A stretch of DNA of 64,000 bases from Bradyrhizobium sp. AT1 (GTDB lineage Bacteria > Pseudomonadota > Alphaproteobacteria > Rhizobiales > Xanthobacteraceae): the NCBI RefSeq assembly GCF_001590795.1, contig NZ_JXDL01000001.1, forward strand, positions 2,755,937 through 2,819,936, in the 5' to 3' direction. The notes beneath the pieces are model-generated. The model ran no database searches, was not told the DNA's origin, and saw only the letters and a list, made by a program, of their open reading frames with translations. Made by a program: the position numbers and the translations under genes. This document shows, piece after piece, positions 1 through 10,259 of the stretch (position 1 is the stretch's first letter; each line of letters starts with the position of its first letter).

Positions 1-10
1 CGACATCTGC

Positions 11-2599
11 CTACTCCCTGAGATTGCGGGGTTTGCCCATTAGGGCCGGCTGAAACAGCAGCACGGCCGCGAGCGTTGTCACCAGCGAGAGGGCGAGCAG
101 CTTGCCCATGCTGGACGTGCCGGGATGGCTCGACAGCCACAGGCTGCCGAACGCGGTCGCGGTCGTCAGCGCGCTGAAGAAGATCGCTCGCGTCAGGCTG
201 GTCTGAAGCAGGTTTGTCCTGCCCGAGCGCCAGGCCACGACGTAGTAGATCTTGAAGGCGACGCCGACGCCGAGCAGCAGCGGGAACGCGACGATGTTGG
301 CGAAGTTGAGCGGCAGCCCGATCAACACGCAGATCTCGAGCGTCACCGCCCCTGCAACCAGGAGCGGCACCAGCGTCATCAGGACGTCGACGAACCGGCG
401 CAGCGTGATCCACAGCAACTGGCCGATTACCAGCAGCGCATAGATGCCGGCGTGGATGAACGCCCGCACCACGGTGTCGCCGGATTTCAGGATCGAGACC
501 GGCCCGCCGATCGCGGTCGGCTCGGCGACGAGCACCGCCGCCGCAAATTTGCGCAGCGTGTCGTTGTCGTTGGGATCGCCCTTGGGCAGCGCCTCGACGC
601 GGATGATGCCGTCCTTGCTCTTCCAGGCGCTGACGAGATCGGGCGGCAACGAGCTCAGCGTGACAGGTCCGGCCTGCATCGCGTTTCTGAGCTGGTCCAA
701 CGCGATCTTCATCGGCGTGACGAAGACGTCCTGCGCCTTGTTGCGCGTGGCCTCGTCGCCATTGGCGAGCTTTTCGAGCGCGTCGGCGAGACGCCGCGAG
801 GCGACCGCACCCGGGCCCTTCTCCTCGCCCGCGGTCCGGCGCAGATTGCCCACCGAGGACTTCAGCGCCTCGACGTTTTCCTGATCCGACGGCGCCGCGT
901 CGATCTGGTCGGGGTTGAGCGCGGGGTTCAGCACTTTGGCGCCCTGCGCGAGCAGCTTCAGCTTCGGCGGCTGGTCCTGCGGCACGAAGCTATTGAGCGA
1001 CATCACCCGCAGCACCTCGGGCACCTTCTCCAGCTTCGCCTCGACCGCCCTCGCCTGCTCTTCCGAGGAGGTCATCACGTTGATGGCATTGGCGCCGGTG
1101 TTGGGGTCCTTGCGCAGGTCGAGGAAGGTGGCGATGGACTCGGCGTGCGGGTTGCGCAGGTTCATCGGGTTGAAGTCGAACTTCATGAAGTAGAGCAGCG
1201 GCAGGCCGGCGAGCGCGAGCAGCAGCGTGCCGCCCACGACGAGCACGCGGTGCTTCTCCAGGAAGTGATCGACCGGCGCCAGGAAGGCGTAGCCGACCGG
1301 CTCCTTTTCGCCGGGCGGGTTGAGCAGCTTCAGCATGGCCGGCAGAATGGTGATCGAGGAGAGGAACGCCACCAGCATGCCGACGCCGGCGATCTGGCCG
1401 AGCTCTGCGATGCCCTTGTAATCGGTCGGCATGAAGCAGAGGAAGCCGGCGGCGGTCGCCATCGCCGCGAGCGACAGCGGCACCGCCGAGCGCTTGGCCG
1501 CGAGCACCAGCGCGCCCGTGAGATCGTTGTGCTTGTAGCGCTCCGAACGGTAGCGGACGCTGTACTGGATCCCGAAATCGACGCCGAGGCCGACGAACAG
1601 CACCGCGAACGCGATCGACAGCAGATTGAACGATCCGACCATCATCAGGCCGGCCGCGGTCGTCAGCGCGAGGCCGACGAAGAGATTGACGAACACCGCG
1701 AAGATGATCTTCGCCGAATGCAGCGCCAGCCACAGGATGAGCAGCACGACGAGGACGGTGCCGACGCCGTTGACGACGGCGCCTTCCTGGACGGTGGCGT
1801 ATTCCTCGTTGGCGATCGGGACCGGACCGGTCAGGCGCACCCGCGCCTGGTACTTGGTCGGAAACTCCAGGTCGGCTGCGGCCTTGCGGATCGCGTTGGT
1901 GGCATCCTTGCCGGGCTCCAGCGCGTTGTAGTCGAGAATCGGCTTGAATTCGATGAAGGCGCGCTTGTCGCTATCCGACAGCGGCTCGTCGCTGACAAGC
2001 TCGCGCCATGAGAAGCTCGCATTGCCCTTGTTGAGCACGGTCTCGACGGTCTGCGCGATCAGGTTGAAAGGCCGCGCGGTGTTGTCGAGCTTGACCTGGC
2101 CGCGCTTGACGCCGGCAAGGCCCGTCTCCAGCGCGCCGGTCAGGCCGCGGATCGAGGGATCGCCGGCCATGATCTCGATCAGGGGAGCGGCCGATTCGAA
2201 CTGGCCGGTGATCTTGGCGACCTCCTCGGTCGGCAGGAACAACAGGCCGTTCTTCTCGAAGAACTCGCCGCTGCCGAGCTGCTGCATCGACTGGAAGTTG
2301 GTCTTGTCGTCCTTCAGCTTGGCAAACAGCGCGTCCGCCGCAGCGCTCGCCATTTCGGGGGTCTTGGCCTCGACGACAGCCGTGATGGTCGCATCGCGGT
2401 CGAAGGCCTTGTCGAACTGCTGGTCGCGCTGGCGCCAGTCCAAATTCTGGGCAATCAGCGAATTGATGTCGGTGTTGATGGCGAAATGCTGGGACGCGTA
2501 ATAGCCCGCGCCCACCGCCAGCAGGAGCCCGAGAACGACGACGAGGGAGGCAAACCGGGTGCAGGCCCTGACGATGGCAACGACGACGCTTTGCAGCAC
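11..2599 (-). CDS. hpnN: Hopanoid-associated RND transporter HpnN
   Basis: 862-residue inner-membrane protein of the RND/MMPL exporter superfamily. In Rhodopseudomonas, HpnN is known to move hopanoids from the cytoplasmic to the outer membrane. The chain shows an N-terminal membrane segment (about residues 16-36), a large periplasmic loop, a first block of hydrophobic helices (about 275-425), a second periplasmic loop, and a C-terminal helix block ending near residue 855. That is the duplicated RND layout. The start is a GTG preceded by an A/G-rich stretch on the minus strand; no better ATG lies upstream. It is divergent from ispH and hpnH, which fixes it in the hopanoid locus. Assignment is by overall sequence resemblance and context. 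Confidence 0.9.
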   Translation of the reverse strand: MLQSVVVAIVRACTRFASLVVVLGLLLAVGAGYYASQHFAINTDINSLIAQNLDWRQRDQQFDKAFDRDATITAVVEAKTPEMASAAADALFAKLKDDKTNFQSMQQLGSGEFFEKNGLLFLPTEEVAKITGQFESAAPLIEIMAGDPSIRGLTGALETGLAGVKRGQVKLDNTARPFNLIAQTVETVLNKGNASFSWRELVSDEPLSDSDKRAFIEFKPILDYNALEPGKDATNAIRKAAADLEFPTKYQARVRLTGPVPIANEEYATVQEGAVVNGVGTVLVVLLILWLALHSAKIIFAVFVNLFVGLALTTAAGLMMVGSFNLLSIAFAVLFVGLGVDFGIQYSVRYRSERYKHNDLTGALVLAAKRSAVPLSLAAMATAAGFLCFMPTDYKGIAELGQIAGVGMLVAFLSSITILPAMLKLLNPPGEKEPVGYAFLAPVDHFLEKHRVLVVGGTLLLALAGLPLLYFMKFDFNPMNLRNPHAESIATFLDLRKDPNTGANAINVMTSSEEQARAVEAKLEKVPEVLRVMSLNSFVPQDQPPKLKLLAQGAKVLNPALNPDQIDAAPSDQENVEALKSSVGNLRRTAGEEKGPGAVASRRLADALEKLANGDEATRNKAQDVFVTPMKIALDQLRNAMQAGPVTLSSLPPDLVSAWKSKDGIIRVEALPKGDPNDNDTLRKFAAAVLVAEPTAIGGPVSILKSGDTVVRAFIHAGIYALLVIGQLLWITLRRFVDVLMTLVPLLVAGAVTLEICVLIGLPLNFANIVAFPLLLGVGVAFKIYYVVAWRSGRTNLLQTSLTRAIFFSALTTATAFGSLWLSSHPGTSSMGKLLALSLVTTLAAVLLFQPALMGKPRNLRE

Positions 2600-3063
2600 T
2601 TCTTTTCTTTCTGCAGTTAACAGCTTGCCGGAAACGCCCGCTGTTTATCGGAGTTCCCGGACGAAACCTATTGCTGTTTTGGGTGGTTCTCCCGGGAACA
2701 AGGTTCGAAGTAAACGGCGGGAGACCGGGCAAAATCATGCGGGGCGTTCGTATAGCCGGGGAGTTGAGGCGGGAAAGTGACGAAGCACCAGGCACGGAGG
2801 CTGCCCATCTTGCGTGCAACGAACACCCTACTATATTACCTCAGTTCTGACCCGGCGGGGCGGGTAGTTTCATTCGACCTTTCCTTATTGCCGATTTTTT
2901 GACACAAAGTATTGCGCCTCCATGCGCCGGAGCCCCAACGGGGGTGGGTGGCTACCGCGTGCGCGAACCAATGGTGCGGATATTGCAACTCATTGGTCAG
3001 TATCGGGGTGCCGCCGGGGACTTGCGGAAAGCGGATTGGTGCAACTTGCGTGATGGGCGTCCA
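2600..3063. promoter_or_regulatory. Divergent hpnN/ispH intergenic region
   Basis: About 460 bases separate the divergent hpnN and ispH starts and should hold promoters for both. Two weak sigma-70-like pairs point toward ispH: TTGCGT near 2810 with TATATT at 2832-2837 (16-base spacer), and a perfect TTGACA at 2899-2904 without a convincing -10 box. An open frame continuous with ispH runs back to 2899, but its translation (Arg/Gly-rich, no family features) does not look like protein. No hairpin or RNA gene was recognised. Confidence 0.3.
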
Positions 3064-3990
3064 ATGGAAGTTTATCTGGCGCAACCGCGCGGCTTCTGCG
3101 CGGGCGTGGTGCGTGCGATCGAAATCGTGGAACGGGCGCTGGAGAAGTACGGCCCGCCCGTCTACGTGCGCCACGAGATCGTGCACAACAAATACGTCGT
3201 CGAGAGCCTGAAGAACAAAGGCGCCATCTTCGTCGAGGAGCTGTCCGAGGTCCCGCCGAAATCGGTCACCGTCTTCAGCGCCCATGGCGTCGCCCGCAGC
3301 GTCGAGGAAGAGGCCGCCGCGCGCGACCTTCCGGTGCTCAATGCCACCTGCCCGCTGGTCACGAAAGTTCACAATCAGGGGAAGCGCTATATCGGCCGGG
3401 GCCGCACCCTGATCCTGATCGGCCATGCCGGTCACCCCGAGGTCGAAGGCACGATGGGCCAGGTTCCCGGCCCGGTGCTGCTTGTTCAAAGCATTCAAGA
3501 GGTTAACGCGCTGACACTGCCGGCGGATACGCCAGTGGCCTACATCACCCAGACCACCCTGTCGGTCGACGACACCAAGGATATCATCACGGCTCTTCAG
3601 GCCCGCTTTACAGATATTCAAGGCCCGGATATCCGGGATATCTGCTATGCGACACAGAACCGCCAATCTGCGGTAAGGGACTTGAGCAAGCTGGTCGACG
3701 TGATCTTGGTGGTGAGCGCTGCCAACAGCTCGAATTCGAACCGGCTTCGCGAAATCGGCACCGAGGCCGGCGTCGCGAGTTATTTGATTGCCGACGGCAG
3801 CGAGCTCAATCCGGAATGGTTGGAGAATGCCAGGACCGTCGGCATCACGGCCGGCGCTTCGGCGCCTGAGGTACTCGTGGATGACGTGATCGAAGCGATG
3901 CGGCGGATCGGACCGGTCAAGGTCCAGGTGCTGCCGGGCCGCGAGGAAAACATCGAATTCCGGCTTCCGGCCCAACTGGCTGCGAGCTGA
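3064..3990 (+). CDS. ispH: 4-hydroxy-3-methylbut-2-enyl diphosphate reductase (IspH/LytB)
   Basis: Last enzyme of the methylerythritol phosphate pathway. It reduces HMBPP to IPP and DMAPP with a [4Fe-4S] cluster. From the ATG chosen here the protein is 308 residues, the normal family length. The three cluster cysteines are visible as C12 (GFCAGV), C96 (NATCPLV) and C194 (ICYATQN), with substrate-binding H41, H124 and E127. An in-frame extension back to 2899 would add 55 unconserved residues before the [14 protein letters not shown] start and is rejected. It lies 36 bases upstream of hpnH in the same direction. This suggests that isoprenoid supply is co-expressed with hopanoid side-chain synthesis; many bacteria of this group also carry a housekeeping ispH elsewhere, which cannot be checked here. 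Confidence 0.95.
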   Translation: MEVYLAQPRGFCAGVVRAIEIVERALEKYGPPVYVRHEIVHNKYVVESLKNKGAIFVEELSEVPPKSVTVFSAHGVARSVEEEAAARDLPVLNATCPLVTKVHNQGKRYIGRGRTLILIGHAGHPEVEGTMGQVPGPVLLVQSIQEVNALTLPADTPVAYITQTTLSVDDTKDIITALQARFTDIQGPDIRDICYATQNRQSAVRDLSKLVDVILVVSAANSSNSNRLREIGTEAGVASYLIADGSELNPEWLENARTVGITAGASAPEVLVDDVIEAMRRIGPVKVQVLPGREENIEFRLPAQLAAS

Positions 3991-4026
3991 CCCACCCGAA
4001 TTGAAAAGCCCAGAAAGAAACTTGTA

Positions 4027-5187
<1,161 letters not shown>

Positions 5188-5214
5188 GCGGACGCCATCA
5201 ACTCTCACGACGAA

Positions 5215-5248
5215 GGCCCGGCCGCAATCGCGACCGGGCTTTTTCTTT
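5215..5248 (+). terminator. Rho-independent terminator after hpnH
   Basis: A G+C-rich 7-bp stem (5215-5221 with 5234-5240, one G-T pair) is followed by TTTTCTTTT, 28 bases after the hpnH stop. It would end the ispH-hpnH transcript. Confidence 0.75.
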
Positions 5249-5270
5249 TGCGGGCCGTTGTGCCGACGGT

Positions 5271-5408
5271 TCGTGTCCCGGACGCGCTGCAGCGCCCTTG
5301 CGCTGCTGCGCAGAGCCGGGACCCACGCGCCGCGTGCCGCGTCGATGCATGGGCCCCGGCTCTGCAGCGCACCGCGCAAGTGCGCGCTGCGCTGCGTCCG
5401 GGGCACGA
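5271..5408. repeat. Nested palindromic intergenic repeat
   Basis: The outer arms are at 5271-5285 (TCGTGTCCCGGACGC) and 5394-5408 (its near-exact inverse). Inner arms built on GCAGAGCCGGGACCCA are at about 5310-5325 and 5349-5365. The unit could fold into a long cruciform or RNA hairpin. Its form (CCCGGACGC...GCGTCCGGG with CTGC/GCAG cores) resembles dispersed palindromes I associate with Bradyrhizobium intergenic DNA. No protein-like reading frame is supported. Confidence 0.6.
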
Positions 5409-5419
5409 GGCGCGAATGT

Positions 5420-6180
5420 ATCGCTCGCTCTCTCCACGTCATTGCGAGCAAGTGGCAACTGGATCGCACTTCATCAGCTCTCGCAATTGCAGACACACCT
5501 CCGCATTCCCGCGGCTTATTTCGCCCGGGTTTTGCTGTTCGTTTCGCCCTCGAAAGACCAGAGGACGCAGGGAAGGCCGGGCGCCGGCGGCACCCGCAAT
5601 CCGTGCGCAACAAAAATGCACACGGGGTGGATCACAGGTGTTGCCGGTCGCCCGGCCTTCCCTGCGCGGATGGTTTTAACGGTGTCCTTCGCGCTCTCCT
5701 CGGGGAGCGTTGCACTATTGCCCCCGTCGCCTCGCAGCTGTTCGATGCGCGCGCCGGTTGGCCGCCACATCACCGCGAGGTTTGACGCCAGAACCGCGGG
5801 CGTCGGGACCACACGACTTCTCCGTCCGCGGACGATCCCACCTCAGCATCCGGGGCCCGATGTGCGCGCCCCCGACCATCAACAAGACCGCTGTGACCGC
5901 GCCGTGTCGTAGCGCGCCGCGCATGACTCAACGGTCGCCCGTCCCTGTCACCGCCTGTCGCGCCGGCGCTACCGCGTCCACCGCACCCCGACCCGCATCT
6001 CGTGACGATCGCGAAGCGCCCCTCTGGCAGGGCCGGGATGGAGGTTCTATGCCACAAATCCGAAATTCGGGAAAGCGGAATATTTTTGCGGGAAGGGGTT
6101 GACGGGTTTTGGGGTGTTTTGCCCGACGCCTCTCGCTGGCACCAGTCCAGTACTGTCAGCGAGTTACATCCGGATCAGGG
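5420..6180. repeat. Long composite intergenic repeat between hpnH and hpnG
   Basis: This fills the rest of the roughly 1 kb gap between the convergent hpn operons. A perfect 17-bp inverted repeat sits at 5567-5583 and 5649-5665 (GCAGGGAAGGCCGGGCG and its inverse). The segment before it (CGTCATTGCGAGCAAG near 5438) and the tail (GGGTTGACGGGTTTTGGGG near 6096-6116) look like pieces of dispersed elements I recall from Bradyrhizobium genomes. Open frames here are Arg/Pro/Ala-rich on both strands and show no protein family, so the stretch is taken as noncoding. No transposase or target duplication was seen. Confidence 0.55.
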
Positions 6181-6184
6181 ACAC

Positions 6185-6216
6185 AACAAAAAGGCCCGGT
6201 CGCGCGACCGGGCCTT
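6185..6216 (-). terminator. Terminator of the hpnCDE-shc-hpnG operon
   Basis: A perfect palindrome (AAGGCCCGGTCGCGCGACCGGGCCTT, 6191-6216) lies 23 bases beyond the hpnG stop. On the minus strand it is followed by TTTTTGTTG, a good Rho-independent terminator. The plus-strand side has only a short T-run. Confidence 0.8.
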
Positions 6217-6238
6217 ATTCTAGGGATCGACGTCCCGC

Positions 6239-6988
6239 TCACGCCGCCTTCGACACCAGCACTTCGCTCTCAATCAGCTCCGTGCCGATCAGATAATCCC
6301 GGCAGCCGCGCAGGGAGCGCAGGGCGCGGTTGAAGTCGATGCCGGTCGAGACCAGGCCATGCAGCGCGGCGGGATTGCGCACGATGCCGCGCAGCACGGC
6401 GGCGAGGTCGATCTGGCCGTTCGGCTTGATGGCGGCGCGGGCGAGCGCCGGCAGCGCGCGGTGGGCGGGGTCGCTGATGACGCGCACCGCGGCAAAGGGC
6501 AGCCCGGCCTCGGTGGCGTAGGCGGCGGCGATGTGGCTTTCCATGTCGACGGCCGATGCGCCCGTCTCGGAGTGCAGCGCCGCCTTGCAGGCGCGCTTGG
6601 TGACCACTTCCTCGGCACCGGCGAGGCTGCCGCGCACCACGCGGCGGCGGCCCGAGGTCAGGCGGTCGATCAGATCGTCGCCGAGCGAAAGCCCTGCGGC
6701 CCAGCGGGTGTCGCCGGACAGCACTTCGGTCGCCAGCACGACATCGCCGGAGCGCAAGCTCGGGTCGAGCCCGCCGGCCACGCCGAAGGAGATCACGCCG
6801 CGAATCGTATTGGGGTCCACCACCGTCAGAAGCGCCCGCAACTGGGTCGGGCTGCTGGATGAACAGATGACCGCCATTCCGGGCCCGGCTGCGATGCGGG
6901 CCTCCTGAACCAATCCAGTCACGATCAGTATCGGCCGCGGATCAATGGCATTGCCCGCGTTGAGATAGTCCCCCGTCCCCAAAGTCAC
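6239..6988 (-). CDS. hpnG: Adenosylhopane phosphorylase/nucleosidase HpnG
   Basis: 249-residue member of the PNP/UDP nucleoside phosphorylase family. It removes adenine from adenosylhopane, giving ribosylhopane. The family hallmarks are seen: a glycine-rich FGVAGGLDP segment and the base/ribose-binding SAVDMESHIAAA motif with its D-M-E-S core. The start is a GTG at 6988 that overlaps the shc stop by four bases (GTGA), behind AGGGG. A longer in-frame version from 7135 would lie entirely inside shc and lacks family similarity, so it is rejected. Last gene of the operon, followed by a strong terminator. It acts directly after HpnH. Confidence 0.9.
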   Translation of the reverse strand: MTLGTGDYLNAGNAIDPRPILIVTGLVQEARIAAGPGMAVICSSSSPTQLRALLTVVDPNTIRGVISFGVAGGLDPSLRSGDVVLATEVLSGDTRWAAGLSLGDDLIDRLTSGRRRVVRGSLAGAEEVVTKRACKAALHSETGASAVDMESHIAAAYATEAGLPFAAVRVISDPAHRALPALARAAIKPNGQIDLAAVLRGIVRNPAALHGLVSTGIDFNRALRSLRGCRDYLIGTELIESEVLVSKAA

Positions 6989-8937
6989 ATTCCGACCCCT
7001 ACCACCCTGCTGTTGGTGTTCCGCAAGTTCCGATACCGCGCCAACGCCCACAGCGGAAAGAACTTCGGGTAACCATGATAACGTAGATAGAACACCCGGG
7101 GGAAGCCTGTGGCGGTATACCGCTGCTCGTCCCACAGTCCTTTTTCGTTCTGTGTTGCAATCAGGTACTCCACCCCCCGGGCGACGGCGGGGTGATCAAC
7201 CTCGCCTGCCGCCATCAGGGCAAGCAAGGCCCATGCCGTTTGCGAGGCCGTCGAGGGGGCGGCCTCCCAGCCCCGGTAATCCAGCCGGTAGCTGACGGCA
7301 TCCTCCCCCCAACCGCCGTCCTGATTCTGGATCGAGGCCAGCCAGTCGGCGGCCTTCCGGATCATGGGGTCGTCATGTCGGACGCCGGCCATGTTCAGGG
7401 CGCAAAGCACCGACCAGGTTCCATAGATGAAGTTCATGCCCCAGCGGCCGTACCAGGACCCCTCGGGGTGCTGGGTCTTCCGGAGGTAGGCGACGCCGTC
7501 GGCCACGTGCTTGCTGGTCTTCGCGGTCTCGCCGAGCTGGGCCAGCATCGAGATGCAGCGCGCGGTGACGTCCTCGGTCGGCGGATCGAGCAGCGCGCCA
7601 TGGTCGGAGAACGGGATGTTGTTGAGATAATATTCGAGATTGTTGACGTCGAAGGCGGCCCAGCCGCCATCGTCGCTCTGCATGCCCTCGATCCACTCCC
7701 GGCCGCGGGCGATCGCGTCGTCATAGCCGGTGGCGCCGTGCTCGCGGCGCATGCGGTCCATCGACATCACCACCACCGCGGTGTCGTCGAGATCGGGGTA
7801 ATGGGCGTTGTTGTACTGGAAGGCCCAGCCGCCCGGACGCACGTCGGGCCGCTTCACCGCCCAGTCGCCCTTCACCTGAAGCTCCTGCCGCGGGATCAGC
7901 CAGTCGAGGCCCTGCTTGGCCGCCGGCACCGCCGTGTCGCCGCCGGCTTCCAGCAGCGCATGCGCGGTCAGCGTCGTGTCCCACACCGGCGAGACGCAGG
8001 GCTGGCAATAGGCCTCCTCGCCATTGATGACAAGCAGCTTGTCGATGCCGCGGCGGGTGATCGCGCGCGGCGGGAAATTCTCGTCCTTGCCGAGCGCGTC
8101 GTACATCATGACGATGTTGGCCATCGGCGGATAGATCGCGCCCATGCCGTCCTCGCCGTTGAGCCGCTCTTCGGTGAAGGCGAGCGCGGCATCGATCGCG
8201 CGCTTGCGCAAACTCTTCGGAAACAGCGGCTCGACCACGCGCAAGATCGCATCGAGCGAACGGAACAGCAGGAACCAGGCCATGCTCTGGTGCGGCGCCT
8301 TGGCGGTCATGCCGATCGAGCGCGGGTCCTGCAGGAACAGTTCGTCGATGCCGACGCCCTTCGGGTTCTTCGCGCGCGGCTTCAGCGCTGCGAGCACCAT
8401 CAACGGCACCATGGTGGTGCGCGCCCAATAGGAGATCTTGTTGAGGTGGAACGGCGACCAGAACGGCAGCAGCACGATCTCGATCGGCAGCACCGGCACC
8501 GCGCGCCAGGTCACCACGCCGTACATCGCAAGCAGGAAGCGCGTGAAGACGTTGCTGTTGATGGCGCCGCCGCGCGCATGGATCGCCTCGCGCGCGCGCA
8601 CCATGTGCGGGGCATCGACGGAATCGCCGATCATCTTCAGTGCGAAGTAGGCCTTCACGCTGGCGCTCATGTCGAACTCGCCGTCATGCACCAGCGGCCA
8701 GCCGCCATGGGCGCCCTGGATACGCCGCAGATAATTGCCGATCTTGGCCTCGAGCACGGTGTCGACCGGCTCGGCGAGATAATGGCGCAGCAGAACGTAT
8801 TCGGCCGGGATCGTGCAGTCGGCCTCCAGCTCGAACACCCAATGGCCGTCGGATTGCTGGAAGCCGAGGAGGCCCTGGGTGGCCGACGCAATGCTCGATT
8901 CCAAAGCTTCGCGGCTGGTCGCGTTCACGGAATCCAT
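6985..8937 (-). CDS. shc: Squalene-hopene cyclase
   Basis: Monotopic membrane enzyme that cyclises squalene to hopene (diploptene) and hopanol. It has the catalytic DXDD acid (YPDLDDTA) and several QW-type repeats (QSDDGGWAAFD, GSWYGRWGMN, QNQDGGWGED). I start it at the ATG at 8937 (650 residues, MDSVNATSRE...), the usual family length. A GTG at 8982 would add 15 residues, and neither start has an ideal ribosome site. It sits between hpnE (gap about 65 bases, or 20 from the GTG) and hpnG (4-base overlap). Also called hpnF. Confidence 0.95.
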   Translation of the reverse strand: MDSVNATSREALESSIASATQGLLGFQQSDGHWVFELEADCTIPAEYVLLRHYLAEPVDTVLEAKIGNYLRRIQGAHGGWPLVHDGEFDMSASVKAYFALKMIGDSVDAPHMVRAREAIHARGGAINSNVFTRFLLAMYGVVTWRAVPVLPIEIVLLPFWSPFHLNKISYWARTTMVPLMVLAALKPRAKNPKGVGIDELFLQDPRSIGMTAKAPHQSMAWFLLFRSLDAILRVVEPLFPKSLRKRAIDAALAFTEERLNGEDGMGAIYPPMANIVMMYDALGKDENFPPRAITRRGIDKLLVINGEEAYCQPCVSPVWDTTLTAHALLEAGGDTAVPAAKQGLDWLIPRQELQVKGDWAVKRPDVRPGGWAFQYNNAHYPDLDDTAVVVMSMDRMRREHGATGYDDAIARGREWIEGMQSDDGGWAAFDVNNLEYYLNNIPFSDHGALLDPPTEDVTARCISMLAQLGETAKTSKHVADGVAYLRKTQHPEGSWYGRWGMNFIYGTWSVLCALNMAGVRHDDPMIRKAADWLASIQNQDGGWGEDAVSYRLDYRGWEAAPSTASQTAWALLALMAAGEVDHPAVARGVEYLIATQNEKGLWDEQRYTATGFPRVFYLRYHGYPKFFPLWALARYRNLRNTNSRVVGVGM

Positions 8938-9002
8938 GTCGCTCGATTGCTCCGATAGTCGATTGAAAGTTGACCGGGACACTTGCCCGTCAGGGCCGCT
9001 CC

Positions 9003-10259
9003 TCAGGATCCTTTGGCGGCCAGAACCAGATCAGCGGCGCGATCGCCGGATCGCACCGATCCCTCGATGGTTGCTGGCAATCCCGTAGCAGTCCAGTCGC
9101 CGGCAAGGAACAGGTTTTTCAGCGCCGTGACCGGCCCTGGACGCAGGGCATTCTGGGCGGGCGTGGCCGCAAAAGTGGCGCGGCGCTCGCGCACGATCTG
9201 CCAAGGCGGCAGCTCGCCGGATACGCCGCCGGCCTTGCAGACGTCGTTCCAGACCGCCTGCGCCAGTTCCTCGCGCGGCATGTCGACCAGGCGGTCGCCG
9301 TTGCTGATGGTCACGGAGAGCCGGTTCGGGAACGCGAACAGCCACTCCACCACGCCGCCGATCACGCCGAGGATCGGGGCCGAGCCCGGCGGCGGCTCAA
9401 TGCGGAAATGCGCATTGACGATGGCGCGGAATTCGGTCGGCGTCTTCAGGCCCGGCAGCAGGCTGGCGGCCGCGCGCGGCGGCACCGCCATCACCACGAC
9501 GTCGTCGTCGGCGAGCTGGATCAAATCCTCGCCGCCGAAATTCAGCGCGACTGCCTTGCCGTCGCTGGTCGCAAATGCGCGCAGCTCATGGCCGAGCTGA
9601 ACGGTGTGGCCACGTTCAGCCAAAAACTTCACGGCGGGCTCGATCAGCACGGCGCTGAGGCCGTCGCGCGCGATCAGCGGACGGCAGGCCTGCCCGCCCG
9701 CAAGCAGCGTCTCGCGCACGATCGCACCGGCAAGCCCGGCCGAGCCCTCGGGCGGATCGACGTTGAGCGCGGCCAGCAGCAGCGGCTGCACCAGGCGCTG
9801 ATAGAGCACGCCTTCGCACGGGATCGACTTGCCGACCAATGTCTCTTCCGACGCCCAGATCAGCGGGGCCAACTTCAGGTAGTCGACAAGGCCGGTGTCG
9901 GGCACACGGCGGCTCTCGTCGAGCACCCAGGTCGGCAACCGGCCCGCGCCGAGATCGATCTGCCAGCGCTGCCCGGTCTTGATGTCGACGAAGGGAAACT
10001 GCGCCCTCTCCGGGCCGACCAGGCCGGCCTCGGTGCCGATCGAACGCGCATAGGCGCGCGCGTGGCTGTTGCCCGACAGCAGCAGATGATTGCCGTTGTC
10101 GATGGTGAGATTGGTGGCGCCGTCGAAATAGGAGCGGCAGCGGCCGCCGGCCTGCTGCGTCGCCTCGTGCACGGCGACCTTGAAGCCGGAATTGGCGAGC
10201 CGCACGGCGGCGGAGAGGCCGGAAATTCCGGCACCGATGATGTGAGCTGTCTTTTGCAT
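9003..10259 (-). CDS. hpnE: Hydroxysqualene dehydroxylase HpnE
   Basis: 418-residue flavin amine-oxidase-type protein. HpnE reduces hydroxysqualene to squalene, the last of the three steps that replace a single squalene synthase in these bacteria. The N-terminal FAD-binding Rossmann motif is clear (IIGAGISGLSAA, G9/G11/G14). The C-terminal FAD motif is FLAGDWTATGLPATIEG near residue 390. The ATG start overlaps the hpnD stop by one base (TGATG), a sign of translational coupling. Confidence 0.93.
   Translation of the reverse strand: MQKTAHIIGAGISGLSAAVRLANSGFKVAVHEATQQAGGRCRSYFDGATNLTIDNGNHLLLSGNSHARAYARSIGTEAGLVGPERAQFPFVDIKTGQRWQIDLGAGRLPTWVLDESRRVPDTGLVDYLKLAPLIWASEETLVGKSIPCEGVLYQRLVQPLLLAALNVDPPEGSAGLAGAIVRETLLAGGQACRPLIARDGLSAVLIEPAVKFLAERGHTVQLGHELRAFATSDGKAVALNFGGEDLIQLADDDVVVMAVPPRAAASLLPGLKTPTEFRAIVNAHFRIEPPPGSAPILGVIGGVVEWLFAFPNRLSVTISNGDRLVDMPREELAQAVWNDVCKAGGVSGELPPWQIVRERRATFAATPAQNALRPGPVTALKNLFLAGDWTATGLPATIEGSVRSGDRAADLVLAAKGS

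Noticed and set aside
125..2011. Long plus-strand open frame opposite hpnN
   Set aside because: Arg/Gln/His/Asp-rich composition without motifs; a GC-driven antisense shadow of a well-supported membrane-protein gene.
5248..6102. Short open frames in the hpnH-hpnG gap
   Set aside because: Overlapping frames on both strands inside palindromic repeats; low-complexity Arg/Pro/Ala products.
7192..8958. 588-residue plus-strand open frame opposite squalene-hopene cyclase
   Set aside because: Composition of an antisense shadow; the cyclase frame has DXDD and QW motifs.
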